In this document: piece after piece, positions 1 to 11,867 of the stretch | Layout: every line of letters begins with the position of its first letter | How positions within the stretch are numbered: position 1 is the first letter of the stretch | Position numbers and translations under genes: made by a program | Assembly (NCBI RefSeq): GCF_003938605.1 | Contig: NZ_RHWX01000001.1 | Location: forward strand, 282,668 to 346,667 | DNA length: 64,000 bases | DNA from: Brevundimonas sp. 357 | Lineage (GTDB): Bacteria > Pseudomonadota > Alphaproteobacteria > Caulobacterales > Caulobacteraceae | Direction: 5' to 3' | The notes under the pieces: generated by a model | Databases searched by the model: none | What the model was told of the DNA's origin: nothing | What the model saw: only the letters and a program-made list of their open reading frames with translations

Positions 1-1189
1 AGCCCATTCGGCCCGCTTCACCGACCGAATAGGGCGGGAAGTTGTAGTGCAGCAGGAAGGACTCCTTGTAGGTGCCCGTCAGGCTGTCGATGTACTGCTC
101 GTCCTCGCCGGTGCCGAGGGTGGCGACGACCAGGGCCTGGGTTTCGCCGCGCGTGAACAGCGACGAACCGTGGGTGCGCGGCAGGACGCCGACTTCCGAG
201 ACGATGGCGCGGACCTTGTCCAGGGCGCGGCCGTCGACGCGGTGGCTGTTCTCGATGATGTCGCGACGCAGGACGTCGGCTTCGCATTCCTTGAACGCCG
301 CCGAGAACTTCGACGAGTCGACGCCCTCGGGGTTTTCGTCGGTCTTCACCAGGGCGGCGGCGGCGGTCTTCTTGGCCGCGTCGACGCCCGAGCGACGCTC
401 GTACTTGCCCGGATGAGCGTAGGCGGCCTTGATGTCTTCGCCGACCAGCTTCTTGATCGAGGCGACGACGTCCGAGTGGTCTTCGGCCTGGAAGTCGAAC
501 GGCTCCTTGGCGGCGTGCTCGGCCAGTTCGATGATGGCGTCGATCACCGGCTGCATGCCGGCGTGCGCGAACATCAGGGCCTTCAGCATGGTGTCTTCCG
601 AAAGCTCCTTGGCTTCGGATTCGACCATCATGATGGCGTCTTGCGTACCGGCGACAACCAGATCCAGGGCGCTTTCGCCCATTTGGTCGATGGCGGGGTT
701 CAGCACCAGCTCGCCGTCGATCATGCCGACGCGCGCGGCGCCGATCGGGCCCATGAAGGGCACGCCCGACAGGGTCAGGGCGGCCGAGGCGGCGACCATG
801 CCCAGGATGTCGGGATCGTTCTCAAGGTCGTGCTGCAGCACGGTGACGATGACCTGGGTCTCGTTCTTGAAGCCCTTGACGAACAGGGGGCGGATCGGGC
901 GGTCGATCAGACGGGAGACCAGGGTTTCCTTCTCGGTCGGACGGCCTTCACGCTTGAAGTAGCCGCCCGGGATCTTGCCGGCGGCGAACGTCTTTTCTTG
1001 GTAGTTTACGGTCAGCGGGAAGAAATCCAGGCCCGGCTTGGGCTGGCGGCCATAGACGACGGTGGCCAGAACCACGGTCTCGCCGTAGGTCGCCAGCACG
1101 GCGCCGTCAGCCTGACGGGCGATGCGACCGGTTTCCAGCGTCAGCGGGCGTCCGGCCCACTCGATCGTCTTGCGTTTGATGTCGAACAT
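1..1189 (-). CDS. pnp: Polynucleotide phosphorylase, N-terminal part (runs off the window)
   Basis: 3'-5' exoribonuclease/polyadenylating enzyme of RNA decay that degrades RNA by phosphorolysis. Translating the minus strand from the ATG at 1189 gives [16 protein letters not shown], followed by typical PNPase text such as [21 protein letters not shown] and, near the window edge, [17 protein letters not shown]. About 396 of the usual ~700 residues are present: the first RNase PH domain, the all-helical linker and the start of the second PH domain. The catalytic second PH domain and the KH and S1 domains lie outside. It is downstream of rpsO on the same strand, the classic rpsO-pnp pair. The family assignment is near certain; only completeness is unknown. 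Confidence 0.97.
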   Translation of the reverse strand, partial: MFDIKRKTIEWAGRPLTLETGRIARQADGAVLATYGETVVLATVVYGRQPKPGLDFFPLTVNYQEKTFAAGKIPGGYFKREGRPTEKETLVSRLIDRPIRPLFVKGFKNETQVIVTVLQHDLENDPDILGMVAASAALTLSGVPFMGPIGAARVGMIDGELVLNPAIDQMGESALDLVVAGTQDAIMMVESEAKELSEDTMLKALMFAHAGMQPVIDAIIELAEHAAKEPFDFQAEDHSDVVASIKKLVGEDIKAAYAHPGKYERRSGVDAAKKTAAAALVKTDENPEGVDSSKFSAAFKECEADVLRRDIIENSHRVDGRALDKVRAIVSEVGVLPRTHGSSLFTRGETQALVVATLGTGEDEQYIDSLTGTYKESFLLHYNFPPYSVGEAGRMG

Positions 1190-1385
1190 TATTCTTCTTT
1201 CGTCTCCCGCGGGCGTATTCCCGTCGGGGGTGTGCGGAGCGGCAGGCCGTTCAGTCCTGCGGTCCCCATTAGCCAGGCCGCATCATCGCGGCCGGACGGG
1301 TGATTGAGGACCGGATTTCGGGCCCTCGCGTCGGTTGCGCCGGTAAGACCCGCGGCGCACGGGAAAGCGTAGTCTAGGAGCGGAA

Positions 1386-1415
1386 CGAGGCGCGGACGTG
1401 TCCGCCCGCGCCTCG
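1386..1415 (-). terminator. GC-rich hairpin between rpsO and pnp
   Basis: An inverted repeat with arms CGAGGCGCGG and CGCGCCTCG lies about 30 bases after the rpsO stop. No T-run follows on the minus strand, so it is not a textbook intrinsic terminator. In other bacteria the rpsO-pnp gap carries a terminator or an RNase III processing hairpin, and this could be either. The rest of the 1190-1446 gap shows no gene. Confidence 0.35.
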
Positions 1416-1446
1416 TGGAATTATCCGATCCGCAACCGGGGGCGCC

Positions 1447-1716
1447 TTAGCGACGCAGGCCCAGCTTGGCGATCAGCGCCTGATAGCGGGCGCTGTCGGT
1501 CTTGTTCAGGTGGTCCAGAAGGCGACGACGCTGCGAAACCTGCTTCAGCAGGCCACGACGCGAGTGGTTGTCCTTCTTGTGGGTCTTGAAGTGCTCGGTC
1601 AGGTTGGCGATGCGTTCCGTCAGGATCGCGACCTGCACTTCAGCCGAACCGGTGTCGCCCGTCGAGCGAGCGTTGTCGGCGATGACTTCAGCTTTACGTT
1701 GAGCCGTAATCGACAT
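1447..1716 (-). CDS. rpsO: 30S ribosomal protein S15
   Basis: The 89-residue product matches S15 throughout ([49 protein letters not shown]). S15 binds 16S rRNA early and organises the platform of the small subunit. The length is exactly that of the family. It sits between truB (upstream) and pnp (downstream), the conserved bacterial order. The Shine-Dalgarno AAAGGA lies just before the ATG and borders a palindromic repeat (1732-1771), so the leader may be structured. Confidence 0.98.
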   Translation of the reverse strand: MSITAQRKAEVIADNARSTGDTGSAEVQVAILTERIANLTEHFKTHKKDNHSRRGLLKQVSQRRRLLDHLNKTDSARYQALIAKLGLRR

Positions 1717-1731
1717 CGAGAGTCCTTTCTT

Positions 1732-1771
1732 GCCCTATCGCTCGCGCCGCGGGCGCTCGCTGTTTGAGGGC
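1732..1771. repeat. Family A palindromic repeat in the rpsO leader
   Basis: Outer arms GCCCT and AGGGC enclose an inner stem GCGCC-GCG-GGCGC. The conserved flanks CTATCG and TGTTTGAGG match the copy inside tsaD at 44005-44044. The resemblance extends past the palindrome on the minus strand: GGGCAAGAAAGGACTC here and GGGCAAAAAGAAAGACTC in tsaD. Here that tail supplies the rpsO ribosome-binding site. Confidence 0.75.
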
Positions 1772-1806
1772 GTTGGAGTTCCTATCGGCAAGCGGGTGAG
1801 CCTGCG

Positions 1807-2739
1807 TCAGGGGAGGTTGAAAACACGGTCGGGTTCAAGCCGACCGGCCCTGAGATTGCCGAGCGCGACCAGGGTTCCGCCCTCGAAGACCGAAACCAGC
1901 CGCGAACCGGCGGTGAGCCGGGCCTTGAGCGTTTCAATCTGTCGGGGGAGCAGAACGATCGGCCGTCCCTGCCTCAGAGAGAGGGCGTCCTGATCCGTCA
2001 CGGCCAACTCCGGGATGTCGTCCAGAGCGGTCGAAACGGGCAGCAAGCCCTCAAAGGCGGCGCCCTTATGCGCCAACTCTTCCAGAAAATCCAGTGTTAC
2101 GGCGTTGTCGACCGAGAACGGCCCCACGCGCTCGCGCCGCAGGTCCGAGACATGGCCCTCGGCGCCCAGCATGATCGCCAGGTCGCGCGCCAGGGATCGG
2201 ACATAGACGCCCTTGCCCGACCGCATCGTGATCTCGACGTGATCGGCGTCGGGCGCGGCCGTCACCGCCGCCTCATGAATGGTCACGCGGCGCGACTGCA
2301 GCTCGACCTCGACCCCCGCCCGCGCCAGGTCATAGGCGCGTTCGCCATTGACCCGTATGGCCGAAAAGGCGGGCGGCGTCTGGTCGATTTCGCCGACGAA
2401 GGACGGCAGGGCCGCCGTCACCGCCTCGACCGAAGGCCGCACGTCGGAGCGGGCGATGATCTCGCCTTCGCGGTCGATGCTGTCGGTCGAAATGCCCCAG
2501 TGGATGGTGAAGCGATAGACCTTCTGCGCCTCCATCATGAAGGGCACAGTCTTGGTCGCCTCGCCCAGGGCGATGGGCAGTATGCCCGAAGCCAGCGGGT
2601 CCAGCGTGCCCGCATGCCCCGCCTTCTGGGCGTTGAACAGACGACGGATCTTCGTCACCGCCTCGGTCGAACCCATCTCATAGGGCTTGTCCAGGCACAC
2701 CCAGCCGTTGACGAGATCGCCCTTCTTGCGTCGCGCCAT
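1807..2739 (-). CDS. truB: tRNA pseudouridine(55) synthase
   Basis: Makes pseudouridine 55 in the T-loop of tRNAs. The 310-residue protein has the TruB signature [12 protein letters not shown] with the catalytic Asp at residue 47, the opening [13 protein letters not shown], and the later [11 protein letters not shown]. The C-terminus carries a PUA-like segment ([14 protein letters not shown]). Length and motifs are normal. Only three bases separate it from rbfA upstream, so the two are surely cotranscribed; rpsO follows downstream. Confidence 0.97.
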   Translation of the reverse strand: MARRKKGDLVNGWVCLDKPYEMGSTEAVTKIRRLFNAQKAGHAGTLDPLASGILPIALGEATKTVPFMMEAQKVYRFTIHWGISTDSIDREGEIIARSDVRPSVEAVTAALPSFVGEIDQTPPAFSAIRVNGERAYDLARAGVEVELQSRRVTIHEAAVTAAPDADHVEITMRSGKGVYVRSLARDLAIMLGAEGHVSDLRRERVGPFSVDNAVTLDFLEELAHKGAAFEGLLPVSTALDDIPELAVTDQDALSLRQGRPIVLLPRQIETLKARLTAGSRLVSVFEGGTLVALGNLRAGRLEPDRVFNLP

Positions 2740-2742
2740 AAC

Positions 2743-3195
2743 TCAGTCTTCGCCCTGGTCGTCAGCGTGTTCGATGTCGGCGCGCACGCGCGGATCATTG
2801 AACAGACGGTCCATGTGGCTGGCCGTGTCAAAGCTCTCGTCGTGGCGGAACTTCAGGTCCGGCGTGAACTTCATGTCGATGCGGCGGCCCAGCTGCCCCC
2901 GCAGGAATTTGGCGTGTTCGTTCAGCGCCTTGATGATGGCGCTCTCGTGCCCGGCCGTCTCGGCCGCCTCAATGCCGGCGCCCAGCGGCTCGACGAAGCA
3001 GGTCGCGTGGCGCAGGTCCGGGCTCATCCGCACCTCGGTCACGGTGACGGAGACGCCGACCAGGGCCTCGTCGTGGATCTCATGCTCGCGCATCACGTCG
3101 ACCAGGGCGTGGCGGATCAGTTCGCCGGCGCGCAGCTGGCGCTGCGACGGCCCCAGGGGGCCGCTGGCGTTGCGGGTGTGTTGCTTGCGGGCCAT
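2743..3195 (-). CDS. rbfA: 30S ribosome-binding factor A
   Basis: Small KH-like protein that helps mature the 30S subunit. The 150 residues include the conserved QLRAGELIRHALVDVM start region, VTVTEVRMSPDLRHATCFV, and RGQLGRRIDMKFTPDLKF. The first ~20 residues are a basic, disordered lead. It directly precedes truB, the order found in most alphaproteobacteria. Unusually for this block, two small unrelated genes separate it from infB. Confidence 0.95.
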   Translation of the reverse strand: MARKQHTRNASGPLGPSQRQLRAGELIRHALVDVMREHEIHDEALVGVSVTVTEVRMSPDLRHATCFVEPLGAGIEAAETAGHESAIIKALNEHAKFLRGQLGRRIDMKFTPDLKFRHDESFDTASHMDRLFNDPRVRADIEHADDQGED

Positions 3196-3261
3196 GGTGG
3201 GCTCCTCCTGCTCGCGCCGCCGGGGATCGGACGCCGGCTCTGAAACGCGAAGGGGCGGGGT

Positions 3262-3966
3262 CTAGTCGCCTGCGTCGTTCAAGTCCAGTTCCGCCGCACT
3301 CTGTTCCGCCTGCCGGGCCGCCCGCATCACCGCGCCCGAGGTCAGGCTGCGGGCCATCGGCATGGACAGGCCGCCCGCGTTCAGCACCTCGGCCGTCCAG
3401 TGATTGCACAGATGCCCGACCCAGAAGGTCTCGCCGCTGGCGTAGAAGACGGCGTCGTCGCCGTTCCTCTGCGCCGAAACCACGGCCTGCCCGCCCTCGT
3501 CCAGCCGCAGCGACGCCGCCACCCGCGCGCGCAGGGCGGCGAAGCCCTGAGGCGACAGGCGCAACGTCGCCCTCTCTGCCTCGGCGAACAGCGCCGGATC
3601 GGTCGGATCGGGGTCCAGCATGACCACGGACGGATTGCCGCCGGGTTTGAAGAAGGCCCGCGCCCCGTCGGGCAGGCGGCCGCTGATCGCTCCCTGCTCT
3701 ACATAGAAGACGGAGTCGCCCCAGCCGACCCGCACCCAGTCGCCCGGCGGCAGGGCTCGCACCGCCCGCGCCAGGGCGTCGTCGCCCGCCGCCAGCGCCG
3801 CGCGCGGCACGGCCAGGTCGGTGTGAAAGCCGTTGTCGAGCAGATGGACGACGACCGTCGTCTCGGATCGCACAGGTGGGAACAACCCGGGATCGCCTGG
3901 CCGTTCGGCGGTCCAGACAGCCGCGGACGCGCCGATCAGAACTGCAAGGCTCCACCGAACCAGCAT
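3262..3966 (-). CDS. DUF2459 (TIGR02117) family protein
   Basis: A 234-residue protein with one N-terminal hydrophobic segment (MLVRWSLAVLIGASAAVW) that is probably a signal anchor. The body resembles the DUF2459/TIGR02117 family: VVHLLDNGFHTDLAVPR, WVRVGWGDSVFYVE, and CNHWTAEVLNAGGL near the C-terminus. The conserved His, Asp and Cys/Asn-His-Trp suggest a papain-like or amidase-like fold, but the function is unknown. I chose the internal ATG at 3966; a longer frame to 4044 would overlap the upstream gene and add an Arg-rich, unlikely N-terminus. The gene is inserted between rbfA and infB. Confidence 0.7.
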   Translation of the reverse strand: MLVRWSLAVLIGASAAVWTAERPGDPGLFPPVRSETTVVVHLLDNGFHTDLAVPRAALAAGDDALARAVRALPPGDWVRVGWGDSVFYVEQGAISGRLPDGARAFFKPGGNPSVVMLDPDPTDPALFAEAERATLRLSPQGFAALRARVAASLRLDEGGQAVVSAQRNGDDAVFYASGETFWVGHLCNHWTAEVLNAGGLSMPMARSLTSGAVMRAARQAEQSAAELDLNDAGD

Positions 3967-3980
3967 GTCCGTCGTCCGAC

Positions 3981-4511
3981 TTAGTTGGAACCGTAGGCGG
4001 CGGGAGCGTCGCGAGCGGGCGATGCGCCCTGCAGGCGCGACCACTCGCCGCGATAGTCATAGTTCAGCGTGACGCAGTGACGGAACTCGCCGCCAGCCCA
4101 GCGACCGACCGTCTCAATGCTTAAGGGATGACCGGCTCGCACACGGCCGACCACGATCCAGGTCTCGTCCGCACCGGGACACAAGGCCCGAGCCAGGGCG
4201 CGGCCGTCGCCTTCGGCCGAGATGGCGTAAACGCTTCCGCCGCCAGAGCCTTCCGGCAACACCTGCAACGCCTGGTTCGGCCCGCCCCGCTCGAAGCGCG
4301 CCGAACCGCGTGAAGTCGAAGAGAAGAGGTTCTTCAATGAAGTCGCGCCGAACCAGCCGCGCTCAACCTCCAGCGTCACGCCGCGCGTCAGCGCCTGCGT
4401 CGTGCGGTCGCGGGCGTCAAAGGACAGGAAACGGGTGTCGGCTAGCGCGGGCGAGGCGACGCTCGTCGCCACAGCGGCCAGGAGTCCCAGAGTCAGGATG
4501 GAGCGACGCAT
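3981..4511 (-). CDS. Secreted protein of unknown function, 176 aa
   Basis: It begins MRRSILTLGLLAAVATSVAS with a clean signal peptide ending near ALADT, so the mature protein is probably periplasmic. The body is unrecognised. It has only two cysteines in the mature part (ALCPGADET and FRHCVTLN), which could form a disulfide, and a Gly-rich turn SGGGSVYAIS. It ends 14 bases before the DUF2459 start, so the two are probably one unit. A long alternative frame over it continues into infB and is an artefact of high GC. Confidence 0.65.
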   Translation of the reverse strand: MRRSILTLGLLAAVATSVASPALADTRFLSFDARDRTTQALTRGVTLEVERGWFGATSLKNLFSSTSRGSARFERGGPNQALQVLPEGSGGGSVYAISAEGDGRALARALCPGADETWIVVGRVRAGHPLSIETVGRWAGGEFRHCVTLNYDYRGEWSRLQGASPARDAPAAYGSN

Positions 4512-4609
4512 GACGGCCTCGTCTGTGAACACGCCCCCCGGCGATTTGCGAACCCTAGTGTCCTCAACGGCTCGGGTGAACCCCCAGAGGCGTCTTGCAG
4601 ATGAACCAA

Positions 4610-4637
4610 GGGCGCGGCTCCTTGCGAAACCGCGCCC
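4610..4637 (-). terminator. Hairpin downstream of infB
   Basis: A perfect 8 bp stem GGGCGCGG/CCGCGCCC with a 12-base loop lies 35-62 bases after the infB stop. On the minus strand it is followed by TTGGTTC rather than a full T-run, so termination may be partial. It would separate infB from the secreted-protein/DUF2459 pair. Confidence 0.5.
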
Positions 4638-4671
4638 CTCAATGTCCTTCCGTTGACGGATCCGGCACACC

Positions 4672-7668
<2,997 letters not shown>

Positions 7669-7778
7669 CCGGTCGCTTTACTCAGGGCGGAGAATTCCGC
7701 CTTCGTCTCTCAATCACCCATAGCAGAATGCGGCCCCGCCTCCGTTGTTTCGGAAACAGGCCCGCCGCCGCTCAAACC

Positions 7779-8453
7779 CTAAGGCTCTCCTTCCGGAGCC
7801 GCGCTCCGGTCGTCCTCTGCGCCGTGTTCGGGCCCCGCCCGGTTCCAGCTCTGGGGACAGAGAGGTCGAAATCCCGCCAACCGCTGAACCTCCTGGGTCC
7901 AACGATCAGCCCGCCCGCCTCGCAGCAGGACGGCGTGTATCGCATTTTCCAGCCCAAGGGCCAAACTCAAATCGTCCGCGCTGAAGGCCCCGCAGATTTC
8001 GGGGGCGGGCGAGGCGTGTCTGGAGAGGGCCAGAAGCTTGCCGCGCCCATCGGCCGAGCCGTCGGCGGCTTCGATCAGCCATGCGGCGTGGCCGCTGCGG
8101 ATCGCCGCAGCGCATTTCTCGAACCCAGAGATAAGCACGCCTTCGCGCCGGGCAAGACCCAGCTGGTCCAGACAGCGCCGAACCAGCAGGGTCTCGACCA
8201 GATCGGGCAGGTCAGGGGCGGGCTTCAGCGGCGCCTTGGCCGCCCGGGCGAACAGGTTCTTCTTGATCGCCGCCTCAAGCGAGGCGCGGTCGGCCGCGAC
8301 CCACAGGCCGCGCCCCGGAAGCTTACGCCCCAGATCGGGCGCCACCGCGCCGTCCGGGCCGCCGACAAAACGGATCAGGCGAGATTCATCGAGAACCTGG
8401 CGTGACGCCAAGTCCTGACGATCCCTATCGATCAACGTCTCGGACGACCTCAT
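7779..8453 (-). CDS. YlxR/DUF448 RNA-binding protein with a C-terminal L7Ae-like half
   Basis: A 224-residue protein between nusA and infB, the standard place for YlxR. The N-terminal half has the DUF448 features LIRFVGGPDGAVAPDLGRKL, PGRGLWVAADR and KKNLFARAAK. The C-terminal half (from about residue 90: LVRRCLDQLGLARREGVLIS) resembles the L7Ae/YlxQ-like extension common in alphaproteobacteria. The usual early Cys of the RRC(I)VTG motif is missing: the start reads RQDLASRQVLDESRL. A role in RNA binding or nucleoid biology is inferred from the family only. Confidence 0.85.
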   Translation of the reverse strand: MRSSETLIDRDRQDLASRQVLDESRLIRFVGGPDGAVAPDLGRKLPGRGLWVAADRASLEAAIKKNLFARAAKAPLKPAPDLPDLVETLLVRRCLDQLGLARREGVLISGFEKCAAAIRSGHAAWLIEAADGSADGRGKLLALSRHASPAPEICGAFSADDLSLALGLENAIHAVLLRGGRADRWTQEVQRLAGFRPLCPQSWNRAGPEHGAEDDRSAAPEGEP

Positions 8454-8471
8454 GGACAGCTGCGGCTCCCA

Positions 8472-10214
8472 TCACATGTCGCGGGACTGATCGTCGAGGT
8501 CGTCAGCGACGACCTCTGCATCAGCGTCAGCGTCGGCTTCATCAGCCTGGGCGTCTTCCTGGCCTTCGCCGTCGAACTCGACGTCGCCTTCCAGCGTCTC
8601 TTCCTCGACGTATTCCGGCTGAGGCAGTTCCGAAGCGTCGATCCAGCCGGCGGCCACACGCGCCTGCAGGATCAGCATTTCGGCGTCTTCCTGGCTCAGG
8701 TTGAAGGTTTCCAGCACGCCCGGAACCTTGACCCGTTCGCCGCCGCGCACTTCATAGCCGCCGCGGATTTCGTCGGTGGCCAGGTCGGCCAGATCTTCGA
8801 CCGTCTTCACCCCGCCTTCGCCCAGGGCGACGGCGATAGCGGCGGTCACGCCCGGCACTTCCAGCACGCCGTCTTCGACGCCCAGGGCCACGCGCTTGGC
8901 GTCCAGCTCGGCCGCCTGGCGGTCCAGATGCTCGCGGGCGCGGGTTTGCAGCTCTTCGGCCGTGTCCTCGTCGAAGCCTTCGATCTCGGAGATTTCATAA
9001 GCCTCGACGAAGGCCAGATCCTCGACCGTGGCGAAGCCTTCAGTGACCAGCAGCTGGGCGATCGTCTCGTCCACGTCCAGGGCTTCCTGGAACAGGGCGG
9101 TGCGCTCGGCGAACTCGCGCTGGCGGCGCTCAGAGTCCTGAGACTCGGTGATGATGTCGATCTGCCAGCCGGTCAGCTGCGAGGCCAGGCGGACGTTCTG
9201 GCCGCGACGGCCGATGGCCAGCGACAGCTGCTCGTCCGGCACCACCACCTCGACGCGGTCGGCTTCCTCGTCCAGCACCACCTTGGCCACCTCGGCCGGG
9301 GCCAGGGCGTTGACGATGAAAGTCGGCTCGTCGTCGTTCCACTGGATGATGTCGATCTTCTCGCCCTGCAGTTCGGCGACGACCGCCTGAACGCGCGAGC
9401 CGCGCATGCCGACGCAGGCGCCGACGGGGTCGATCGAGCTGTCGTTCGACAGGACGGCCATCTTGGCGCGCGAACCGGCGTCGCGGGCGGCGGCGCGGAT
9501 CTCGATCACGCCGTCGTAGACTTCCGGCACTTCCTGAGCGAACAGCTTGGCCATGAAGCCGGGGTGGGCGCGCGACAGCATGACCTGCGGGCCCTTGGCC
9601 TCAGGACGGACGTCGTAGATGTAGGTGCGGACGCGGTCGCCGACATTGAACACCTCGCGCGGGATCGACTGGTCGCGGCGCATGATGCCTTCGCCACGGC
9701 CCAGGTCGACGATGGTGTTGCCGTATTCGACGCGCTTGACCGTGCCGTTGACGATCTCGCCGACACGATCCTTGAACTCTTCGTACTGGTTGGCGCGCTC
9801 GGCCTCACGGACCTTTCCGGTCACGACCTGGCGGGCCATCTGGGTCTGGACGCGGCCGAACTCGAACGGCGGCAGGATCTCGACGTATTCCTTGCCGACC
9901 TCGGCCTCGGCGTCGCGCTTCAGCGCGTCGCGCAGGCGCACCATGGCGCTGTCGTTGAATTCTTCCAGCTCGTCTTCCGGCTGCCAGTCGTCGCCGACGA
10001 TGGTGACGTGACGGGTCAGGCTCAGCTCGCCGGTCTTGTGGTCAATCTTGGCGCGGATGTCGTGGTGCGCGCCATAGCGCGACTTGGCGCCCTTCTGGAT
10101 CGCTTCCTCGATCGCCTCGATGACGATCTCCCGGTCGATGTTCTTCTCGCGCGCGACGGCGTCAGCGATGGAGAGCAGTTCCAGGCGGTTGGCGGAGATT
10201 CCGGTCACGGCCAT
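8472..10214 (-). CDS. nusA: Transcription termination/antitermination protein NusA
   Basis: RNA polymerase-binding factor that controls pausing, termination and antitermination. The order of domains in the 580 residues is: N-terminal RNAP-binding domain ([20 protein letters not shown]), S1 domain, KH1 ([18 protein letters not shown]) and KH2 ([19 protein letters not shown]). Two C-terminal helix-hairpin-helix repeats follow ([16 protein letters not shown], and [16 protein letters not shown]). The last ~35 residues form a very acidic Asp/Glu/Ala tail. Its start overlaps the rimP stop by one base, so it is translationally coupled to rimP. Confidence 0.98.
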   Translation of the reverse strand: MAVTGISANRLELLSIADAVAREKNIDREIVIEAIEEAIQKGAKSRYGAHHDIRAKIDHKTGELSLTRHVTIVGDDWQPEDELEEFNDSAMVRLRDALKRDAEAEVGKEYVEILPPFEFGRVQTQMARQVVTGKVREAERANQYEEFKDRVGEIVNGTVKRVEYGNTIVDLGRGEGIMRRDQSIPREVFNVGDRVRTYIYDVRPEAKGPQVMLSRAHPGFMAKLFAQEVPEVYDGVIEIRAAARDAGSRAKMAVLSNDSSIDPVGACVGMRGSRVQAVVAELQGEKIDIIQWNDDEPTFIVNALAPAEVAKVVLDEEADRVEVVVPDEQLSLAIGRRGQNVRLASQLTGWQIDIITESQDSERRQREFAERTALFQEALDVDETIAQLLVTEGFATVEDLAFVEAYEISEIEGFDEDTAEELQTRAREHLDRQAAELDAKRVALGVEDGVLEVPGVTAAIAVALGEGGVKTVEDLADLATDEIRGGYEVRGGERVKVPGVLETFNLSQEDAEMLILQARVAAGWIDASELPQPEYVEEETLEGDVEFDGEGQEDAQADEADADADAEVVADDLDDQSRDM

Positions 10215-10810
10215 CAGGCGTCGTCCTTAGTGGAGTCGGAGTTGGATTGTTCAGCGTCGGGCTCGCCCTCGGGCAGGCCGTCGTCTTCGGGTTCGCCGCG
10301 CGCCGCGCGCAGGGCCGCGCCGCGTTTCAGCAATTCGTCGGTCAGCACCAGCTTGGCGTCGGCCAGCCAGGCGAAGGGGATCAGGGCGGTCTCGTCCTCG
10401 CCGTCCAGATCGATGGCGACGTTCTCGCCCTCGACCCCGGCGACAATGCCCTTGAAGCGTTTGCGGCCCTCGACCATGCGGTCGGTTTCAAGACGGGCTT
10501 CCAGACCTTCGAACAGGTCGAAGTCGATCAGGCGCGTCAGCGGCCGGTCGATGCCGGGCGAGGAGACTTCCAGCAGATATTCGCCCGAGATCGGATCGGC
10601 GGCGTCCAGCACCTCGGACACGGCGCGCGACAGGCGGGCGCATTCCTCGACCGAGATGTCGTGATCGAGATTGCGCTCGGCCATGATCTGCAGGCGACGA
10701 CGCAGGGTGCCGCCCATCAGGCGCACGCGCACGACCGCCAGCCCCAGGCTCTCGGCCACGGGGTCGATCAGCTCAAGCAGAGCGCGGTCTTCGGCGGTCT
10801 TGGCCCGCAA
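10214..10810 (-). CDS. rimP: Ribosome maturation factor RimP
   Basis: 30S assembly factor. The 198 residues carry RimP hallmarks: [37 protein letters not shown], and [19 protein letters not shown]. The frame begins with TTG at 10810; a GGAG Shine-Dalgarno sits seven bases upstream and no better start is available, so TTG is accepted. The C-terminal ~40 residues are acidic and disordered. It is the first gene of the rimP-nusA-ylxR-infB operon and its leader holds a terminator-like hairpin. Confidence 0.95.
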   Translation of the reverse strand: MRAKTAEDRALLELIDPVAESLGLAVVRVRLMGGTLRRRLQIMAERNLDHDISVEECARLSRAVSEVLDAADPISGEYLLEVSSPGIDRPLTRLIDFDLFEGLEARLETDRMVEGRKRFKGIVAGVEGENVAIDLDGEDETALIPFAWLADAKLVLTDELLKRGAALRAARGEPEDDGLPEGEPDAEQSNSDSTKDDA

Positions 10811-10819
10811 GCGGCTACT

Positions 10820-10857
10820 CCAAAAACAAAAGCGACGGTCCGTCCGGGCCGCCGCTT
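10820..10857 (-). promoter_or_regulatory. Terminator/attenuator hairpin in the rimP-nusA-infB leader
   Basis: On the minus strand AAGCGGCGG pairs with CCGTCGCTT (9 bp, one G-U) around a 10-base loop, followed at once by TTGTTTTTGG. The GG ends the T-run and is part of the rimP Shine-Dalgarno GGAG. It is a full intrinsic terminator placed just before the first codon of the NusA operon. It either ends trmB transcription or acts as an attenuator; leader terminators responding to NusA are known for the E. coli metY-rimP-nusA-infB operon. Confidence 0.65.
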
Positions 10858-10911
10858 GATACGACGCCGTTGGACGTCGGTCTAACGATGTGAGCGGTCA
10901 TATAGGCGAAA

Positions 10912-10934
10912 GCGGGGGCCGTGTCAGCCCCCGC
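10912..10934. terminator. GC hairpin after trmB
   Basis: A perfect 8 bp stem GCGGGGGC/GCCCCCGC with a 7-base loop lies 28 bases after the trmB stop. There is no clear T-run on either side. It probably helps end trmB transcription, which leaves the ~55 bases between it and the 10857 hairpin as the likely promoter zone for rimP. Confidence 0.45.
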
Positions 10935-10962
10935 CGTCCCATTCCCGCAAGCGCCCCGCCGT

Positions 10963-11694
10963 TCAGTCCTGCTTTTCGAATTCCAGGAAGATCGGATCGG
11001 TGTCGCCGAGCTTCTTTTCCTCATAGCGGGTGACGACATGGTCTTCGGGCGGGGCGAACCAGTCGGCGCCGGTCTCACGGCGCGTCAGAGCCGACGTGCG
11101 CGCCAGCCGCTCCAGCGCCCAGTCGGCGTAGTCCAGCCAGTCGGTGACGAAGCGCACCTTGCCGCCCGGCTTCAGCAGGCGGGCGATCTCCACCGCCGTC
11201 TCGTCCTGCAGGAAGCGGCGCTTGTTGTGGCGCGCCTTGTGCCAGGGGTCGGGGAACAGGATCATCACCCGGTCCAGCGAGGCGTCCGGCAGGGCCGCCA
11301 TCACCGCGCGGGCGTCGTCGGCGTGCAGCCGCACGTTCTCAAGCCCGCCTTCCTCGACGTGGCGCAGGGCCGAGGCGACGCCGTTCAGGAAGGGCTCGCA
11401 GCCGATCATCACCGCCTCGGGATGACGCGCCGCCTGGGCCGCCAGATGCTCGCCGCCGCCGAAGCCGATCTCCAGCCAGGCGGCTTTCGCGCCGGGCATC
11501 AGGGCTTGAGGGACGATCGGCCCCTTGGCCGGGTCCGGCACGGCGATGCGCGGCATCAGGGTGTCGAACAGGGCCGCCTGCTTCGCCTTGATCGGCCGCG
11601 ACTTGATGCGCCCGAAGGAACGCAGCGGGCCATGCGCCTTCGCCCATTCGGGGCGATCGGCGTCGGACGGTTTGGGATCGGTCTCGTCGGTCAT
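10963..11694 (-). CDS. trmB: tRNA (guanine-N(7)-)-methyltransferase
   Basis: Methylates G46 of tRNA using S-adenosylmethionine. The 243 residues show the SAM-binding LEIGFGGGEHLAAQA, GCEPFLNGVAS, and the family signature LFPDPWHKARHNKRRF. The C-terminal GADWFAPPEDHVVTRYEEK matches the family. It is monocistronic: rimP lies downstream behind two hairpins and the upstream space contains palindromic repeats. Confidence 0.96.
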   Translation of the reverse strand: MTDETDPKPSDADRPEWAKAHGPLRSFGRIKSRPIKAKQAALFDTLMPRIAVPDPAKGPIVPQALMPGAKAAWLEIGFGGGEHLAAQAARHPEAVMIGCEPFLNGVASALRHVEEGGLENVRLHADDARAVMAALPDASLDRVMILFPDPWHKARHNKRRFLQDETAVEIARLLKPGGKVRFVTDWLDYADWALERLARTSALTRRETGADWFAPPEDHVVTRYEEKKLGDTDPIFLEFEKQD

Positions 11695-11717
11695 GGCGCG
11701 CGCTCTAGACCATTTTC

Positions 11718-11741
11718 GGTTCAGTCGAAATCGACTGAACC
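11718..11741. repeat. Perfect 24-base inverted repeat
   Basis: GGTTCAGTCGA and TCGACTGAACC flank an AA centre. It lies just upstream of trmB, next to GCTCTAGACCATTTT, a context often seen in dispersed intergenic palindromes of alphaproteobacteria. It could be a mobile palindromic repeat or a cruciform; a regulatory role is not shown. Confidence 0.7.
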
Positions 11742-11782
11742 CAGAACAATGGTCCAGAATTATGCTTGGAGCGAATATCTGT

Positions 11783-11810
11783 GTTCAGTTGGACACTCGT
11801 CCAACTGAAC
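11783..11810. repeat. Second inverted repeat, 11 bp arms
   Basis: GTTCAGTTGGA and TCCAACTGAAC flank CACTCG. It shares the GTTCAGT tip with the palindrome at 11718-11741 but has different inner bases, and lies between two CTCTAG motifs (11702 and 11818). The pair looks like one composite repeat unit of about 120 bases between trmB and htpX. Confidence 0.65.
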
Positions 11811-11867
11811 CGATTTCGCTCTAGCGGCTTAAGCCCGCGCACGCAAAGGCCCATCCTTGCGGAAGCC

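Noticed and set aside
47..1303. Long plus-strand frame (418 aa) over pnp
   Set aside because: Antisense to a near-certain pnp gene; composition (His/Gln/Asp-rich) is the mirror of GC-rich coding on the other strand.
8928..10664. 578-aa plus-strand frame over nusA/rimP
   Set aside because: Antisense to conserved nusA and rimP; no recognisable protein.
10774..10800. CTCAAGCAGAGCGCGG in rimP as another family A repeat
   Set aside because: Only one flank matches and there is no complementary partner; the rimP protein shows no extra residues there.
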